This document shows, piece after piece, positions 8,011 through 16,193 of a stretch of 64,000 bases of DNA. This stretch comes from Bradyrhizobium erythrophlei (GTDB lineage Bacteria; Pseudomonadota; Alphaproteobacteria; Rhizobiales; Xanthobacteraceae): contig NZ_LT670818.1 in NCBI RefSeq assembly GCF_900129505.1, positions 4,063,001-4,127,000 on the forward strand. The letters run 5' to 3'. The first letter of the stretch is position 1. Each line of letters begins with the position of its first letter. The position numbers and the translations under genes were made by a program. The notes under the pieces were generated by a model that worked only from the letters and a program-made list of their open reading frames with translations, ran no database searches and was not told where the DNA came from.

Positions 8011-8044
8011 GACTTCCGCCGCGGATCGGGCCACCGCGGAAGTC
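8011..8044 (-). other. Hairpin between the two Hsp20 genes
   Basis: GACTTCCGC (8011-8019) pairs with GCGGAAGTC (8036-8044), with further inner CCGCGG pairing. It precedes the AAGGAG of the second Hsp20 by about 15 bases, a placement that mirrors the hairpin at 7397-7432. Confidence 0.55.
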
Positions 8045-8074
8045 AGTTCGATGATGTGAAGTCTAACGTCGAGA

Positions 8075-8536
8075 TCAGGCCGCCTTGCCGTCGATCTGCC
8101 GGATGTTCGAAGCGGACGAACCCTCGATCGAAATCCGACGCGGCTTCATGGCCTCCGGGATCTCGCGGACCAGTTCGATCTGCAGCAGGCCGTTGTCGAA
8201 GGCCGCGCCCTTGACCTGGACATAGTCCGCCAAGCTGAACTGCCGCTTGAAGGGCCGCAACGAGATTCCCTGGTGCAGGAACTCGCGCTGGTGTTTCTCG
8301 GCTTTCCGGCCTTCCACGGTCAGCACGCTTTGTTCTGCGGTGATCGCTATCTCGTCGGGTGAGAACCCCGCGACCGCCAGCGAGATCTGGTAGCGGTCCT
8401 CGCTCAGGCGTTCGACGTTGCACGGTGGATAATTGTCCTCCGTGCCGCCGTGCTGCGCGGCATCCACGAGGTCGAATAAGCGGTCAAAGCCGATGGTCGA
8501 CCGCCAAAGGGGAGCAAAATCGTAGGTAGTCCTCAT
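8075..8536 (-). CDS. Hsp20/IbpA-type small heat shock protein
   Basis: A 153-residue IbpA-like holdase: N-terminal MRTTYDFAPLWRSTIGFDRL, core YPPCNVERLSEDRYQISLAV, IAITAEQSVLTVEGRK, HQGISLRPFKRQFSL and ALLQIELV-like strand (NGLLQIELVREIPEAMKPR). Start ATG at 8534-8536 follows GGAGGA by 6 bases; an alternative longer frame lacks a ribosome site and would run through the thermometer. First gene of the heat-shock operon; its leader carries a ROSE-like element and an RpoH-like promoter. Confidence 0.94.
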   Translation of the reverse strand: MRTTYDFAPLWRSTIGFDRLFDLVDAAQHGGTEDNYPPCNVERLSEDRYQISLAVAGFSPDEIAITAEQSVLTVEGRKAEKHQREFLHQGISLRPFKRQFSLADYVQVKGAAFDNGLLQIELVREIPEAMKPRRISIEGSSASNIRQIDGKAA

Positions 8537-8640
8537 AGCCAAATCCTCCGTTGAGCAAGATGGGTACGAGCAGGCGTCGGACACCTCCGGCGCCCGTCTC
8601 CGCCGAGCCCCCGAAGGGCGCCCGGACCGCTTGTCGCGGC
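8537..8640 (-). ncRNA. ROSE-type RNA thermometer in the Hsp20 leader
   Basis: The minus-strand leader contains strong G/C stems (GGGCGCC and GGCGCC arms) and ends with the ROSE hallmark: a TTGCT (complement 8554-8558) directly followed by the GGAGGA ribosome site (complement 8544-8549). In ROSE elements this UUGCU-like strand pairs imperfectly with the ribosome site and melts on heating. The arrangement closely resembles the known bradyrhizobial ROSE leaders of small heat shock genes as I remember them. Confidence 0.85.
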
Positions 8641-8646
8641 ATGCAA

Positions 8647-8676
8647 AAAACTAGAAAAAGTGCTCCCGGTTTCAAG
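8647..8676 (-). promoter_or_regulatory. RpoH (sigma-32)-like promoter for the Hsp20 operon
   Basis: On the minus strand CTTGAAA (complement 8670-8676) is followed after 15 bases by CTAGTTTT (complement 8647-8654). This fits an alphaproteobacterial heat-shock promoter and would start transcription close to the first base of the ROSE leader at about 8640. Confidence 0.6.
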
Positions 8677-8890
8677 AGGCTTGCGGATTTTTTTCGCGGT
8701 AACTCGGGAGGCGGGCCCGTTCCAGGCTTGGCCCGTGTAAACCCGTAAGGCGCCGTAAGTTCTCAGACCGGCCGCGGGGGCAGGGCGTCCATCGAAGAGG
8801 AAGCGCTGCGTTCCTCTCAGGTTTCAATCCGAGGCCCCGGCGCCGGCGCTCCAGAAGCGCGTCATTGCGCGTGCTCGACCGATGGCCAGA

Positions 8891-9521
8891 TCAACGATCG
8901 AATTCGCCAGGCTCCGCACGCGGTATTGCGGCTGGAGCGCGCCTTAGCAATTGCGGCCCGCGCGTATCGCTGCGCTCGCGCGGTGGCGGCCGCTGGGATG
9001 GATCCCGGCCAACTTTAACTCGCAACTCCATCAGGTCGGTGAAGATGTCCGCCCTGCGGCGGAGTTCGTCGGCGATCATCGGCGGCTGGCAGGAGATTGT
9101 GGAGACGACCGTGACGCGGACACCATGGCGCTGCACCGCCTCGACCAGCGAGCGGAAATCGCCGTCGCCTGAGAACAGGATCATCTCGTCGATCTGTCCG
9201 GCGAGCTCCATGGCGTCGACCGCGAGCTCGATGTCCATTACCCTTTACTTTGCGGCGACCGGAGGAGTCGACGAATTCCTTAGTAGCCTTGGTGACGACG
9301 GTGTAGCCATTGTAATCGAGCCAATCGAGCAGCGGCCGGATGGAGGAGAACTCCTGATCCTCGATGGTGGCCGCGTAGTAGAAGGCGTGCATCAGTGCGC
9401 CGCGGCCCTGAAATTCCTTCAACAGGCGCTTGTAGTCGATGTCGAAGCCGAGCGTCTTGGCCGTGGCGTAAAGATTGGCACCATCGATGAAGAGCACAAT
9501 CTTGGTGGGTACGGATAACAT
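8891..9521 (-). pseudogene. NYN-domain (LabA/DUF88-like) protein, frameshifted
   Basis: The N-terminal half starts MLSVPTKIVLFIDGANLYAT at ATG 9521 and reads through LLKEFQGRGALMHAFYY to RRKVKGN. The C-terminal half continues in another frame from about 9238 as MDIELAVDAMELAG..., then MILFSGDGDFRSLVEA and VTVVSTISCQPPMIADELRR. The usual protein joins RRKVKGN directly to MDIELAVDAM, so two bases appear missing (or one added) near 9238-9243. NYN proteins are PIN-like nucleases with acidic residues in FIDGAN and SGDGDF, both preserved here. Intact function would need a programmed shift or a sequence error. Confidence 0.8.
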
Positions 9522-10095
9522 TCTGACGGCTCGAATTGGGTCCCGGTACGGGCATGCGCCCCCACGGGCTCTGGTTAACCGAAGCGAGTCCGAAGTTGAG
9601 GCGGGGGCGGCTCTTGGTTTGCCGCTCACTCGAATTCTTTGCAACCGTCCGAATCCGAGCTCCGGGAAGGCAAGCTATCTCTAATCGTTTGTGGGTTCAA
9701 AACCTTTTTAATAAACGCTTGAACCAGCGCTGCGCAGCAAAGACAATGTTATGACCGATAAGCGATAGCGATGCCGGATCAACTCCCGCTTTTCGAAATC
9801 CGCCTGAGAAAACGTCGGCGGGCATGTAGGTGGTGCCGGTGCACGACCGAAGGCCGTGCTGTCATGCAGGGGTCTGAAGGCAGCCGAGCCGCCGCCAAGT
9901 ATCAGGCCAACCGCGCGCTGTTTCTGATGCTGCTGCCTTCGGTGTATCGACCGCCCCGGCTCGGCCATCCGGCCGCGAGCACCTCACGCCGAAGCCGTTC
10001 ATCCGCCAGTTGACAGGGCTGCGGCCGTTTATTTTTTGGGCTCCGGTTGCTCTCGGAAGCGGGCGGCCCTTCGTGGACGCCCAACGGATAAGGCA
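9522..10095. other. Gap of about 570 bases without a supported gene
   Basis: Short open frames exist on both strands, for example one beginning MPDQLPLFEIRLRKRRR at 9771, but none has a ribosome site and a protein-like pattern along its length. No hairpin terminator was seen. Confidence 0.4.
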
Positions 10096-10638
10096 TCACA
10101 GCGCGCTCAGATCGTCCGGCACTTCGCCGAACTTGCGCATCACCGTCGCGTCACCGAAGTCGCCCGTCGCTGGATCTCCCGTCCGGCTGAAAGCGACCGC
10201 GCCGACGTGGCCGGGTCTGCGGGACAGCGCGTCAGCCTTCATCACGACGGCGGACGGGTTGAAGCACTCTACCGCCTCTCCGGCGGCGATGCCGTCGTCG
10301 GCCGCGACGAGGGGGAGGGCGACGTAGTAGGTGACCTCGCTCATCCCGCTCGGCCTTTGTTCGCCCCCCGGCCTGGTCCGGACGTCGACGCTGCGAAGGT
10401 GCTTCAACTGGACCGCAAGAGCCTCTTCGGCGGTCGCGGCGATGGCGCTCCGGCCAAGCATTTCTTTCAATTCGTCCGACGGAAGCTCCCGAAGCCTTGC
10501 GCTCAGATCTTCGGGCAGCGACACCCCGAAGCGCGCGTGCAGCACGATCCCGATGCTTTCAATTCTGCACTGCCTGCGCACGCGCTCGACTGCTTCCCGA
10601 AAGAACGGATTCTTGTCCAGATCGATCGTGGCCGTCAT
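10096..10638 (-). CDS. Conserved hypothetical protein (VAFSRTGDPATGDFG C-terminus)
   Basis: A 180-residue soluble protein beginning MTATIDLDKNPFFREAVERV; the first half is helical (RIESIGIVLHARFGVSLPEDL) and the second contains VTYYVALPLVAADDGIAAGE and the C-terminal module ending VPDDLSAL. No membrane segment or known catalytic motif is visible. ATG 10638 has GGGAG 9 bases upstream; a longer frame starts at 10680. It lies divergent from the Ku remnant and has a broken paralogous tail at 6764-6925. I cannot name a function. Confidence 0.6.
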   Translation of the reverse strand: MTATIDLDKNPFFREAVERVRRQCRIESIGIVLHARFGVSLPEDLSARLRELPSDELKEMLGRSAIAATAEEALAVQLKHLRSVDVRTRPGGEQRPSGMSEVTYYVALPLVAADDGIAAGEAVECFNPSAVVMKADALSRRPGHVGAVAFSRTGDPATGDFGDATVMRKFGEVPDDLSAL

Positions 10639-10841
10639 GGATGTGCGCTCCCGAACTCGGATCGGCGGGCCGAGCCACATTGTTCCTTGTTTGTTCCCGG
10701 CTAGTCAAGCCCATGACTCGACCTCCGCTGGCGCCGCGGGCCCCGTTAACGATGAATCGGCGGCAGGGTCGGCGGGATGTCGGAACCAGCCGTCCCCGTT
10801 CGTCTTGAGTCCGTGCCGCCCGAAACGGAGTACCGCGTAAC

Positions 10842-11345
10842 ATGGCCCCGCGCGCCAACTGGAAAGGCTTCCTGCGTCTGTCCCTGGTCACCTGTCCGGT
10901 CGCGCTGTACCCGGCCACCTCGGAGAGCGAGAAGATCACGTTCAATCAGCTGAACCGTCAAACCCGGCCACCGCATCAAGTATCTGAAGGTCGACGCCGA
11001 CACCGGCGAAGAGGTGCCCAACGAAGACATTGTAAAAGGCTACCAACTCGAAAAAGATCAGTTCATTGAAGTGACCAAGGAGGAACTCGAGGAACTGGCG
11101 CTGGAATCCACGCGCACGATCGAGATTGACGAGTTCGTCGACCGCACCGAGATCGATCCCCGGTATCTGATCCGGCCGTATTATCTGGTGCCCGACGGCA
11201 AAGTCGGGCACGACGCTTTCGCCGTGATCCGTGAAACGATCCGCGAGATGGACAAGGTCGCCATCGGCCGCCTGGTATTGACCAACCGCGAGCACATCAT
11301 CGCGCTCGAGCCGCTGGACAAGGGGCTCATGGGTACACTGCGTCA
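10842..11345 (+). pseudogene. ku: Ku-like DNA end-binding protein, frameshifted and truncated
   Basis: The N-terminus MAPRANWKGFLRLSLVTCPV is the typical start of bacterial Ku, the end-binding partner of LigD in non-homologous end joining. One extra C in the run at 10963-10965 shifts the frame (expected ...NRQTGHRIKYLKVDA). After the shift the sequence is again clear Ku: DTGEEVPNEDIVKGYQLEK, then IEVTKEELEELALES and IDPRYLIRPYYLVPD. At about 11345 Ku homology stops after DKGLMGTL and GH13 sequence begins. The C-terminal half of Ku is therefore missing. No ligD is in the window. Confidence 0.88.
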
Positions 11346-11846
11346 GGTCGCTATTGCGCCCGATCAGGTGCGCGATCCCTTTGAGAAGAACGTCCCCGGA
11401 ATCGGAGTCGGCCGCGACGGCTGCCGGACGCCGATGCAATGGAGCGCCGCGCCCCATGGCGGCTTCTCGGAATTGACGCCGTGGCTGCCGTTGGCCGATG
11501 ATTTTGCCCATGAGAACGTGGTCAATCTCGAGGCGGATGAACGATCGATCCTCAGTCTCTACAAGGCGCTGATCAATCTGAGAAAGAAATGGCCGGAGCT
11601 CGTGACCGGCGACTATGTGCCGATGGCGGCAGAGGAAGATTTGTTACTCTACCGCAGGCAGGGTAGTGAAGGCTCGGTCGTGATCGCCTTGAATTTGGGA
11701 GCAGAGCCGGTTTCGCTCGCGTCGGATGCGCGGAGAAACTGCTTTCAACCTTGATGGACCGGCGAGGCGAGAAATTGGAGCGCGTGCTGGATTTGCGGGA
11801 CAATGAAGGTGTGATAATTGGTACGTCAGGCACTCACGCCGGGTGA
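11346..11846 (+). pseudogene. GH13 alpha-glucosidase-type C-terminal fragment fused to the Ku remnant
   Basis: Starting about 11346 the frame reads APDQVRDPFEKNVPGIGVGR, CRTPMQWSAAPHGGFSE and ILSLYKALINLRKKWPEL, which is the C-terminal third of a GH13 alpha-glucosidase/oligo-glucosidase. Around 11735 the frame shifts again; the next frame continues LLSTLMDRRGEKLE and DNEGVII to a stop at 11844-11846. The catalytic barrel residues are absent, so it cannot be active. It is not a copy of the convergent TreS-like gene's end; it resembles a different GH13 subfamily. Confidence 0.8.
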
Positions 11847-13534
11847 CTGGCCTTGCCGGCGGCGTCGGTATCGATATCGCTGCGTTTGAGCAAATAGTCG
11901 AGGCCTCCCACCCGATACCAGCGATATCCATAGGCTTCGAGAAGGAGCGTATGCTTGCCGCGATCGTTGGCCTCGCTGTGATCCTCGCTCAGCAAATTGA
12001 CCAGAAGTTTTCCCTCATCCCCGGCCAGGCCGACCGTAAAAGAGACCTCGCGCGGCTTGTCATCGAAATTATGCACGAACAATACCGAATTGTTGCGCCA
12101 GTCGTAGCGAACGACCAAAGCGGCCGGGTCGCGGGTCGCGATCACCTGGAAATCGCCCCAGCCGATTTCCGGAACTTCCTTGCGCATCCGGATCATGCGT
12201 TCGGTCCAGTTCAACAGCGAGTTCGGATCGCGGCGCTGCTTGGCGACGTTGACGTGCTCGTATCCGTAAGGCCCTTTGTCGATCACCGGCAAAACAGGTT
12301 TGTCACTTTCCGTGAATCCAGCATGCGGTTCGTTCGACCATTGCATCGGCGTCCGCGCGCAGTTGCGCTCGGGCAGATCGAGATTGTCGCCCATCCCGAT
12401 TTCGTCGCCGTATCGAATGACGGACGTTCCCGGCAGCGTGTACAGCAGGCTGTAGGCAAGCTCGAGGCGGCGCCGGTCGCCGCCCAGCATCGGCGCGAGC
12501 CGGCGCCGGATGCCGCGCTCGTAGAGCTGCATGGTTTTCTCGGGGCCAAAAGCCCCGAACACCACTTCGCGCTGGTCTTTGGTCAGACGGCCGAGATCGA
12601 GTTCGTCGTGGTTGCGCAGGAAATGGCCCCATTGCGCGGTGGCCGGGCGCGGTTTTGTCTCTACCATCGCCTTGGCCAACGGGCGGGAATCGGCGGAGGC
12701 CAGCGCGTAAAACAGATGCTGGTTGACATGAAAATTGAACATCATGTGCATGCGGTCGCCGTCCTTGCCGAAATATTCCATGTCGGTCTTGGGCAGCACA
12801 TTGGCTTCGCCGAGAATGATGGCGTTGCCTTGCCGCCATTGCAGAAATTCCCGGAGCGATCGCAGCATGTCGTATTGCTCGACCGGGGTCCGGACCTTCG
12901 GTCCCTTGGTGGCGATCACGAACGGGACGGCGTCCATGCGGAAACCGGACACACCGGCCTGAATCCAAAAACCCATGATCTTGAGGATCTCGGCCTGCAC
13001 ATGGGGGTTCGACGTGTTGAGGTCAGGCTGGAAGTCATAGAAGCGATGAAAATACCAGCCCCGGGCTTCCTTATCGTATGTCCAGGTGGATTTCTGTACG
13101 CCGGGAAACACCATGCCCTTGCCGGCATTGGCAGGCTTCTTGTCGGCCCAAACATACCAGTCGCGATAGGACGACTCCTTCGAGCTTCGTGCCTCGCGAA
13201 ACCACTTGTGCGCGTCGGAGGTGTGATTGACGACGAGATCGATAATGACGCGGATGCCGCGTTGCCGGCAGCCATGGGTGAACTCGACAAAGTCGCCGAG
13301 CGTGCCGTAGCGCGGATCGACACCGTAATAGTCCGATATATCGTAGCCGTCATCCTTGCCGGGCGACGGCTGAAACGGCATCAGCCAGATCGTGGTGATC
13401 CCCAAACCTTGCAAATAATCCAGCCGGCGTAACAGACCCTTGAAATCGCCGATGCCGTCGCCGTTGGCGTCCATATAGGTGCCGACGGAGAGACAATAAA
13501 AAACGCTGTTCTTGTACCAGAGGTCGTCGATCAT
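11834..13534 (-). CDS. Trehalose synthase / maltose glucosyltransferase-like GH13 enzyme
   Basis: A 566-residue GH13 enzyme. Barrel motifs are complete: DLVVNHTS, GFRMDAVPF with nucleophile Asp201, ILGEANV with acid/base Glu243, and LRNHDELD with Asp310. The opening LWYKNSVFYCLSVGTYMDANGDGIGDF and DFQPDLNTSNPHV are typical of the TreS group, which interconverts maltose and trehalose; a hydrolase role is possible. Trehalose would act as osmoprotectant, in keeping with the stress-gene surroundings. Its 3' end overlaps the end of the converging GH13 fragment by 13 bases. The C-terminal beta domain is present (LVNLLSEDHS). Confidence 0.85.
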   Translation of the reverse strand: MIDDLWYKNSVFYCLSVGTYMDANGDGIGDFKGLLRRLDYLQGLGITTIWLMPFQPSPGKDDGYDISDYYGVDPRYGTLGDFVEFTHGCRQRGIRVIIDLVVNHTSDAHKWFREARSSKESSYRDWYVWADKKPANAGKGMVFPGVQKSTWTYDKEARGWYFHRFYDFQPDLNTSNPHVQAEILKIMGFWIQAGVSGFRMDAVPFVIATKGPKVRTPVEQYDMLRSLREFLQWRQGNAIILGEANVLPKTDMEYFGKDGDRMHMMFNFHVNQHLFYALASADSRPLAKAMVETKPRPATAQWGHFLRNHDELDLGRLTKDQREVVFGAFGPEKTMQLYERGIRRRLAPMLGGDRRRLELAYSLLYTLPGTSVIRYGDEIGMGDNLDLPERNCARTPMQWSNEPHAGFTESDKPVLPVIDKGPYGYEHVNVAKQRRDPNSLLNWTERMIRMRKEVPEIGWGDFQVIATRDPAALVVRYDWRNNSVLFVHNFDDKPREVSFTVGLAGDEGKLLVNLLSEDHSEANDRGKHTLLLEAYGYRWYRVGGLDYLLKRSDIDTDAAGKASHPA

Positions 13535-13653
13535 GATCGCGCAGTTTTTGATCAGCCTTTTTGGCTGGTTTCTATCAAGCTGCTACCCCTCGCAGAGTTC
13601 CCCGGCCTTTGGTTGGTTATGCGTAGAAGAGACGTGGCCCGAAGCTGGGAAGA

Positions 13654-14082
13654 TTATTTGACGATGCGCGCCTCTCGCCGCAGGCGCCATAACAACACTG
13701 AGGCAAGAAGCCAGCCCACCGCGCCCAGCGCCAGTGACCCGAAAGCCAAAGTCGGCGCGAGCAGCCATACGCCCAAGCCAAATGCCGCGAGACCAATGCT
13801 TCCCAATCCGGCTCCGGCGGCATCAAGAGCCGCGGCATCGGTTCCTCTGCGGTATCCGGAAAGCCCGAGTTCTTGCTTGCGTTCGCGCTCGTGTTTTTCA
13901 ATGAGCGTCGCGCTCGCACAAAAGATTGCAGGGAAGGCGAGAAACAGACCTCCTGCTTCCGGGCCGAAAATGTTGGCCACGGCTCCGGCTAGAGTTGTTG
14001 CCAGTCCACCAAGCACAAAGCGCAAGACGTATTCGTACCAGCGGCCTTGCTTGAATGCCGACCATTTTACGCGAACAACCAT
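13654..14082 (-). CDS. Small integral membrane protein (DUF3147-like), second of a pair
   Basis: A 142-residue membrane protein starting MVVRVKWSAFKQGRWYEYVL. Hydrophobic segments are visible around residues 20-60 (FVLGGLATTLAGAVANIFGP, then GLFLAFPAIFCAS) and two near the C-terminus (LGSIGLAAFGLGVWLL, LALGAVGWLLASVLLW). The RWYEYVLRFVLGG...GPEAGGLFLAFPAI pattern recalls DUF3147-type proteins. The ATG at 14082 lies 2 bases after the stop of the upstream partner, so the two are translationally linked. Function unknown. Confidence 0.7.
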   Translation of the reverse strand: MVVRVKWSAFKQGRWYEYVLRFVLGGLATTLAGAVANIFGPEAGGLFLAFPAIFCASATLIEKHERERKQELGLSGYRRGTDAAALDAAGAGLGSIGLAAFGLGVWLLAPTLAFGSLALGAVGWLLASVLLWRLRREARIVK

Positions 14083-14084
14083 CG

Positions 14085-14423
14085 TCAGCCCAGAAAAAGC
14101 TGTTTGGATCCGAGAGCGATAGCGAGCCATGGCAGGATAGCAGTTGTCGTCGCAGCCAGCGCGGACCATCGCGCACGCATCAGAAGCTGGCAGACCACGA
14201 AACTATGAGTGGCGAGCGCCAGTGCGCCGAGGACCATGGACCGTCCCTCGATCGACACGTAGTCGCCGCCTTCTTTCCAGAGCGCCAAACTAAGCGTGGC
14301 GAGAGCCACGGAAGGTGCTGCACCGAATAAGCCGGCGAAGCTTTTCGGACGCAGGACATCGCCCAGCACAGCAAACGCGGACACGACGATGCCACCGGCC
14401 AGAAAACGAAAGAGGTATTCCAT
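14085..14423 (-). CDS. Small integral membrane protein (DUF3147-like), first of a pair
   Basis: A 112-residue membrane protein starting MEYLFRFLAGGIVVSAFAVL with about four hydrophobic stretches and the motif KSFAGLFGAAPSVALATL. This has the same layout (aromatic N-terminus, GG helix, PxxFxGLFxAxP) as its downstream neighbour, so the pair may form a heteromeric membrane unit. A GGAAC-N16-GGTT promoter-like sequence lies upstream at 14471-14495. I prefer ATG 14423 over a longer frame from 14504 because the longer version would run into that promoter. Confidence 0.7.
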   Translation of the reverse strand: MEYLFRFLAGGIVVSAFAVLGDVLRPKSFAGLFGAAPSVALATLSLALWKEGGDYVSIEGRSMVLGALALATHSFVVCQLLMRARWSALAATTTAILPWLAIALGSKQLFLG

Positions 14424-14470
14424 CAAGTTTCTCAATGCGGAAGCCGCCGTGGGTCGCAGATACAGATATG

Positions 14471-14495
14471 AACCTTTTGTGAAGCCCTGCGTTCC
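14471..14495 (-). promoter_or_regulatory. EcfG-like general-stress promoter
   Basis: Minus strand GGAAC (complement 14491-14495), 16 bases, then GGTT (complement 14471-14474), 48 bases before ATG 14423. The alphaproteobacterial EcfG consensus is GGAAC-N16/17-CGTT. Confidence 0.5.
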
Positions 14496-14525
14496 CTTAA
14501 TCAAACCCCAGTTTGATCATACCCG

Positions 14526-15110
14526 ATGGCTCTCATTACTGTCCGGCCTACACGACTCGACAAAGACATCGCTCGTGGTATCGCGCGACACGCCGACGTT
14601 CCCATCGAGCGAACCGCCGAGGTTTTGACATGGGGCGCAGACGAACACCTGCTCATCGCAGCCGCGACCATCAGCTGGCTGCTCACCCGCCGGTCGGAAC
14701 AGCCACTACGCCGGCTGAGCACGCACTTGCTGCTATGTTCGCTGTCGTCCGCAGTCCTGCCGCATATACTCAAAGCCGTCATCGATCAGGAGCGACCTGA
14801 CCGCCGCACTGTCCGGGGACACTGGCGCGGCGTCCCGTTTTCCGGAAAATCGGAGGACGCGTTTCCGTCCGGTCATGCCCTGCACGTCGGCGCTCTGGCG
14901 TCCGCGGCGACGCTATTGCCTTCGAAAATCCGAAATTTGGTTTGGGCAGCTGGCGCGTTGCTTGTCGGCACACGCGTCGTCCTGCTGGCCCATTGGTTCA
15001 CCGATGTGCTGGCGGGCCTTGGTCTCGGCGTCATCGTGGAACGTCTCTTGCGGCGGATGACGAAGCCCATGCCTATCCATGGTGGGCCGGGGCGCGCTGA
15101 TAAGGGCTGA
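14526..15110 (+). CDS. PAP2-family phosphatase (membrane)
   Basis: A 194-residue type 2 phosphatidic acid phosphatase-like protein. The three active-site motifs are there: KAVIDQERP (KxxxxxxRP), PSGH in AFPSGHALH, and RVVLLAHWFTDV (RxxxxxHxxxD). Membrane segments flank them (LIAAATISWLLT, LVWAAGALLVG, DVLAGLGLGVIV). Such enzymes remove phosphate from lipid phosphates such as undecaprenyl pyrophosphate or phosphatidic acid. It is divergent from the DUF3147-like pair. Confidence 0.88.
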   Translation: MALITVRPTRLDKDIARGIARHADVPIERTAEVLTWGADEHLLIAAATISWLLTRRSEQPLRRLSTHLLLCSLSSAVLPHILKAVIDQERPDRRTVRGHWRGVPFSGKSEDAFPSGHALHVGALASAATLLPSKIRNLVWAAGALLVGTRVVLLAHWFTDVLAGLGLGVIVERLLRRMTKPMPIHGGPGRADKG

Positions 15111-15410
15111 CAAAATTTTAAACACAACGGAACCGAGATAACGCTGCGGAGGTCGGTTTCGTTCAGGCGTTGCCGTGTTCCATCAGCAGCGCATAGGTTC
15201 CCCCAAAATCGAACTGGGAACAGATTGACGGCCCGTGCTTCGAGCCAGCGGATATTGGCGGCGGATGATAGATCGATTGAATCGATGGAAGTCTGGTCAC
15301 GACGGCTCGCAAACGATGGTGGACGTATTTTGCGGACGCGCTGGCTTCAATTCAAGCGCGCCAAAGGGTCGCATCGACTTCAATTCCGGTCGTTGCGGCA
15401 GACGCTCTGT
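15111..15410. other. Intergenic, nothing recognised
   Basis: Convergent gap of 300 bases between the PAP2 gene and the pyrophosphatase gene. Short frames only; no clear hairpin with a U tract. Confidence 0.4.
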
Positions 15411-15926
15411 TTACCGGGATAGCCGCTTGATCGTCTTGATTGCGTGGGCCGGGCCGCGCCATCCCAGAAATTCAAGCTTCTTGTCTTCGAGCGCATCTGT
15501 GGCTTCGAAAAATTTCTCCAGCTCCTCAACCGCCCGTGCTGGAAGATGCCGCACGTCCTGCAGATCGCCCTCAAAAGGTGAACGGTCCGGCACCGCGAAA
15601 ATTCGGTCGTTCCTTTCTTTCCTACGCTTGGTGGTCTGAACAACTTCGAGCACCCCGATCGGCTTGCAGCGGAGAATTAAGCCGGGATAGGTCCCGGCAT
15701 CGTGGATCACAAGAATGTCGAGAGGATCGCCGTCTTCAGCCTGGGTCGATGGGACGAATCCCCAATCATAGGGATATGTCAGTCCGGCCAATAACGGCTT
15801 TGCGAGAGTGAATGCGCGATGCTTCGGGTCAAATTCCAGTTTGCAATGACTTCCGCGAGGAGTCTCTACCACCGCGTTGATATGCGTCTTGTCGGCCCAG
15901 GTTGGAAGCTTTGTGAGATTCGGCAT
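15411..15926 (-). CDS. Family I inorganic pyrophosphatase-like protein
   Basis: A 171-residue protein with the family signature DGDPLD (in TQAEDGDPLDILVIHD), preceded by YPYDWGFVPS, and with ERNDRIFAVPDRS. These are the Mg- and pyrophosphate-binding parts of soluble family I PPases. The N-terminus (THINAVVETPRGSHCKLEFD) also fits, with Lys and Glu positions of the family. Some canonical residues differ from housekeeping Ppa, so this may be an accessory paralogue. Start ATG 15926. Confidence 0.85.
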   Translation of the reverse strand: MPNLTKLPTWADKTHINAVVETPRGSHCKLEFDPKHRAFTLAKPLLAGLTYPYDWGFVPSTQAEDGDPLDILVIHDAGTYPGLILRCKPIGVLEVVQTTKRRKERNDRIFAVPDRSPFEGDLQDVRHLPARAVEELEKFFEATDALEDKKLEFLGWRGPAHAIKTIKRLSR

Positions 15927-16193
15927 CTAAGGGCGGCACTCTCACTCTTAATGATCAAACCATACGCAATCAGATGGGCGGCGGTTTTCGCGCTACACCG
16001 ATGATTTCTCGACAGCAAAACTCACCGCGATCGTCACATAAACCGGCGAGCGGCGCCGAAGTTCCGCGTTGCGCCGCAAACTCCCAGCGACCTTTCGGTT
16101 GTGTCTGACGCGGTGAGTACAGCAAGCGCTCGCCATCAGGCGATGGGCTGGGTGCGGATATTTCGCGCCGGATCGGGACGGTGACCCGCTCCC

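Noticed and set aside
9771..10013. 80-codon frame starting MPDQLPLFEIRLRKRRR
   Set aside because: The opening looks tempting but the rest is low-information Arg/Ser sequence and there is no ribosome site.
11843..13432. 529-codon plus-strand frame opposite the TreS-like gene
   Set aside because: Antisense shadow in high-GC DNA; the minus-strand frame has complete GH13 motifs.
13535..13620. EcfG-like promoter for the TreS-like gene
   Set aside because: A GGAAC is present on the minus strand but the second element reads GCTT at the 16-base position, too far from CGTT to call.
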